Shown piece after piece: positions 60,004-64,000 of a stretch of DNA of 64,000 bases. The stretch lies in the NCBI RefSeq assembly GCF_000699445.3, contig NC_067195.1, forward strand, positions 13,576,787-13,640,786, read 5' to 3'. Positions within the stretch are counted from its first letter, which is position 1; each line of letters begins with the position of its first letter. The notes beneath the pieces are model-generated. The model ran no database searches and was not told the DNA's origin. It was given only the letters and a program-made list of their open reading frames with translations. Position numbers and translations under genes: made by a program. Source of the DNA: Schistosoma haematobium. Its lineage: Eukaryota; Platyhelminthes; Trematoda; Strigeidida; Schistosomatidae.

Positions 60004-60349
60004 ATTAATAGTAGAATCTAAGTGAGTGATTTTTATCTAATCCAATAAATTGGGATTTGGACAACCAATCATTTTAGTATCATTCTTAAAATTATTAATA
60101 TGACGACAAACATTTTTGTTATCTTTCAACGTAAGATATGGATTTAACACTATACTGCTTAAAATTATAGTACGAATAACTGAGTTTGATGAGGACTGCT
60201 GCACGCACGCAAAAGTAAGGCAATTAAATTGTTCGTCAGAAAGCAAACAAAACCTAAAACGTTCGCACGGCTTATTAACAAATGTCACATATGAAACAGT
60301 CCTCAGTAATAAAGATAGGAAGTCTGTCGATCTATATTAATCCTTGCAA

Positions 60350-60950
60350 TTTGTAACACTGTGGAGGTCCAATCTCGTTTTCAATATATCAGTAGAAGGT
60401 GCTGATAATGCGTGCACTGGTAGAGAACCCCAGTAATTCACTACTTGGTACGAGAAAAAAACTCTAGACGTGGATGATTTGGTCTCGGTTTTTGAATTTT
60501 CTTAGAATGTTCCCTCAAATATTCAGTTCTAGACGGAAGGAAAAGATAGGACATTTAAATATCAAGGTCGGCGTTCGGCATACGATAAGCCAATATTAGA
60601 TCACTTTATAATCTGAGACAAAATAACTAAAACAAGTTGAGGTGTTTCAGTTTGTCTTCACAAGATGGGCCAGGGAGATCTTTTGCCATTTGAGTCCCTC
60701 GTCGTCGGACTCGTTCCAGCATATCCTCCTCATACTTGAACCAAGGACTTGCTGCTTTAATCCTATATTCCAAATGCGGTTCCACGAAAGTCAGGTATAA
60801 TACTCCCAACATTTCTTCGCCCAAGTACTGAAAAGAACTACGGATAGCCCATAACACCCTAAAGCCCTTGGCAGCAGCAGCTTTGTAGTTGCTCGTAGTT
60901 TTGAGATCTCTGCTCGTTATGACTCTTAGGTCTTTATAGTCACCGGAACT
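60350..60950 (-). mobile_element. CR1/Jockey-type RT C-terminal fragment
   Basis: The frame 60627-60857 reads GVLYLTFVEPHLEYRIKAAS, then DMLERVRRRGTQMAKDL and LKHLNLF, the thumb region after the RT core. Upstream bases to 60950 keep the frame (SNYKAAAAKGFRVLWAIR). Downstream the frame is broken. Confidence 0.65.
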
Positions 60951-60999
60951 TGCTATTACTTATATTTTACGCTATAATAAATAGCATATCTTAGCATGA

Positions 61000-63900
61000 T
61001 TAATCCATTACGCTAAAAACAAATACTTCAAAGTTATTTTGGGAAATATTTAGTGATTCTAGTAGCCAAATAACTTAATATTTTAGATCTGTTGCTAGTC
61101 TCGAGGCATGGCACGCGGATTAGAGTATTTCAGACAACTCTTCTCTATACTCTCCTTGTCAGATACTGCTAAATAACTCATTGACCTCTCATCTATTTTC
61201 CGATTTCCTTGCTCAAATTCAAGTTAATTGAATACTGTTTCACAGTTTTCAGATGTTAGGAATTGAACTTCTCGTGGATTGTAGTGTGTTAGTTTTAGCG
61301 ATCACTCTTATGCAAATGCCTGTAGTGAATCATGTCAACATCGACGATTTGGAAACTGTATATGAGTAGAAATTCAAAAAACGTGATGTGTCTTGTTTGT
61401 TGGAAATGGACCCTTGAAAAGTATGATTTAATAAAAAACAGCAAATAATCGTATTATACTTTTCAAAAATCACAAATGAACATATTTGTGAGAATGAAAA
61501 TCTCTTCTAGTTGATCCAATTTACTCGAAATCGTGTGCACCATGCTGACAATTCAGATAGCTAGAGATAATCAGCGTTGAAATTGAGAATTGAGTTTCGT
61601 TCTAGTTTGCTGTGATCGGGAAGGCATAATAGTAATTCTAATGAGACTCATCCTTCCTATACGAATTATGCAGGTGTCACTGTGCGTCACGATCTGAGAA
61701 GACGCAAGTCAGCCACATAGTTTGTCTTGACAGTTATAAATGAATGTATCAACAATGAGTGAACTTGATGTGAATCGACTATTATGTTTACTTTACAGAA
61801 ATCAGAAGCAATGAAAATGAATGTGATTGCAACAGAATCAGTGCGACTAAACGATTGACAACGAAAACGTCATTGAAATTTGATGGGAAGTGGGTCGAAA
61901 TATGGCAAATAGAGAAATTCGAGATAATCAACATCAGTCACACATTAGCTGACTATCTTCTGGTCTCCACATACTATTTCTAACTCTGTCTGTCGACTGG
62001 ATTTACTGGTGTGGTGTTCTGCTTTTCAACTGAGTAGTTCGTTCATCTCCCATAGAAGAATTATTAGTGGGCGAATCATCAGAATTCTAATCGTAACCGT
62101 GTCCTTGGTTTAGCTTCCACTTGTTCCACTTGTCTATTATAGACTTGTTGATAATCTATCGAAATGTGGTTTTCCCTTAAAAATATATATTGCAGCTCGA
62201 TAGATTTTGTTTGTGACATTCTCTATTAGTGAAATAATCTCAGTATTTACCATTGTTAGTTTGCACACTTATTCAATTTTATTCTATTTTCTGGATATTT
62301 GCTGGCTTGAGGGAGTCCTCCAGTCTCCCATCATCTTTCTTCTCACAGAAGGATGTCACCAAGTAACTTATCTACCTGCTATACCCTTTCCTAATTTGCT
62401 AACTGACGGTCAGAACCATATGTCTGAATTTTGTTTCAGTAAAGTGAATGTTGTGACAGACGATCACCACTCTGCTAGTGTAAATAGGCTCTAGCTGTGT
62501 GATACATTTATTGTCTTGAAGAGACTGTTGTTTATGCGTCAGTGATTTTAATTGATTATTTCAACGAACTGAAGTATGTGGGACAAGTGAAATCCGTCAA
62601 AATCATTTCGTAAAATAGAACACACTGACAAAACTATAAGGTTTATTTAAACAATAATCTAATCTACATTAATTAATCAACATCAAATTTAGGAGATTTC
62701 ATGTGTACCTGAAATCAAAGGTGAGTTTACTCATTAATATGGTCGTCAATGAAATAGTTTGTATTGATTATGTAATACTGTGAAACAACAAGGAGAACAT
62801 GAATGCAAGTGTAAGTAAGACTTTGCAGAACAATTGATAATAATCCGAGTAGTTTCAACCAGTCAATGTTGTTTGCCTTTCAATCATTCGAACAATCGTT
62901 CACACAGATGCATATTTCATCCAATGCAGAGTCGTTCTGATTTCATAATCACTTGTGGATGGCACTCATCACTGGGTAGTTGTTTATATTTCCCACTGAG
63001 ATCTTACTGTAAAATCAACTGTAATGAAGTCGATAGAAACTTCACAAGTATGGTTCTGATGAAACCAAGATCTGTAGATTGATAAGACAGTTGATGCACT
63101 TTTTATCACTGTATCGGAAATGCTTTATCACCATTGATGTAATCATCAATTTTTGTAAATGCATTAGTCAAACGAAGAAACTCGACTCTGTGAAACTGAG
63201 ACATTTGTGAGAGACAGCACTTTATGTCTCCAGGGATTGTATTCCTACGTAATTTGATATTTTAAGAAAAGTAGACTCATTGAAATTGTGATTAGTAGAC
63301 TCATTGAATTAAACCAAATTTCCCCACAGTACATTTTATACATTTATCAACACTTCAGCAAACAATTATTGTTCACTGTTCTTTCTTAATTTTACCTGTT
63401 CAGTGATGGCAATCTATTGCACAGTAAGTGTTTAGTGTTTGTAAATGTATTATCGATAAGCTGTCTAAACATGGTATCCAACTACTTGATTCAATATAGG
63501 AGTGAGTTTAGTGTGATTTGTTATTTCTTAACTGTTCGGTGAGTACAATTGTGTTTCATTTTCAACTTTGATGGTTATCATTGAAAATGGTGTAATGAAA
63601 AGCGATAAAAGCGTAATTAATTTGACTAGACTAGAAAAATATCAGTGTTGCACACTACAATAGTATTCGTGATGGTTATGATTGTTAATACAAAGTAACT
63701 CTTGCAAATTCGTTAGTGTTCATGTGTAGTTATTCAGATGTAAATACTTTATTCAATGTAGAATAGATACATATTGCACAGACATCCTTTATTGTGGTTA
63801 GTATTATCTTTGATTAGGAGAATGTGACAAACTAAACAAGGTCTAATTGTGCATGTAAGAGGAATTATATATAAGTTAATTAATTTATAAATGATATTTG

Positions 63901-64000
63901 TTCGACCAATAATTCTCTGGATAATCATGTAATAACTAACTGTACCTACAATAATTCCCTTACGTTTAGCTAACATATACTTAAAATATTGTACAAATAG
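61000..64000. other. AT-rich, nothing recognised
   Basis: No repeat or exon that I can support. A short minus-strand frame near 63950-63980 (MLAKRKGII followed by GTAGGT) could be an exon of a gene beyond the window, but there is too little to call. Confidence 0.35.

Noticed and set aside
1..64000. CRISPR arrays, bacterial operons, rRNA genes
   Set aside because: No spaced short direct repeats and no rRNA-like conserved stretches. The gene structure is eukaryotic.

Overview
The window is AT-rich, intron-rich animal DNA packed with retroelement debris. The repeat types point to a blood fluke of the genus Schistosoma: tRNA-derived SINEs carrying hammerhead ribozymes, RTE-type and CR1/Jockey-type non-LTR elements, a Penelope-like fragment, several Ty3/gypsy remnants and a Mutator-like transposon. 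Introns as short as about 35-50 nt in the transposon gene fit the same group. The species is not determined.

The one clear host gene is a solute carrier 6 (SLC6, sodium/chloride-dependent amino acid or neurotransmitter transporter) gene on the minus strand. I could assemble 13 coding exons from the start codon at 31038 down to the stop at 1689. All exon phases agree and together they encode 817 residues. The set includes a 52-nt exon (23058-23109) that supplies the glycosylated second extracellular loop. A TATA-like box lies about 90 bp upstream of the start, and an AATAAA lies about 60 nt past the stop. The chloride-site residues are conserved. The amine-binding aspartate of TM1 is a glycine, and the TM6 substrate-site aromatic is an asparagine.

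The SLC6 introns (2-31 kb) hold most of the left-hand repeats: SINE copies, a 117-bp palindrome built from a hammerhead SINE, a CR1-like fragment (7.8-9.35 kb), a Penelope-like GIY-YIG fragment (14.2 kb), RTE 5-prime fragments, and a nested locus at 23.6-25.6 kb. In that locus a CR1 3-prime end, fused to a perfect inverted copy of the neighbouring 305 bp, has landed in an RTE fragment. Intron 7 also holds a small intronless secreted-protein-like ORF (14637-14864) with its own TATA-like box.

From 31.4 to 64 kb I see no complete host gene. This part holds a long RTE copy (34.5-37.1 kb, minus), an inverted pair of LTR-like repeats (39.0-39.4 and 40.9-41.3 kb), a Mutator-like transposase gene with a C-terminal RING-like finger (41.47-42.95 kb), a gag remnant (46.5-47.1 kb), non-LTR RT fragments (48.2-49.2 and 60.35-60.95 kb), a decayed gypsy element (51.25-54.5 kb), a gypsy integrase plus LTR (56-57.5 kb), and two LTR copies around antisense gypsy pol pieces (58.2-60.0 kb). 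A candidate first exon of a secreted protein (signal peptide plus strong splice donor) sits at 55267-55321 on the minus strand.
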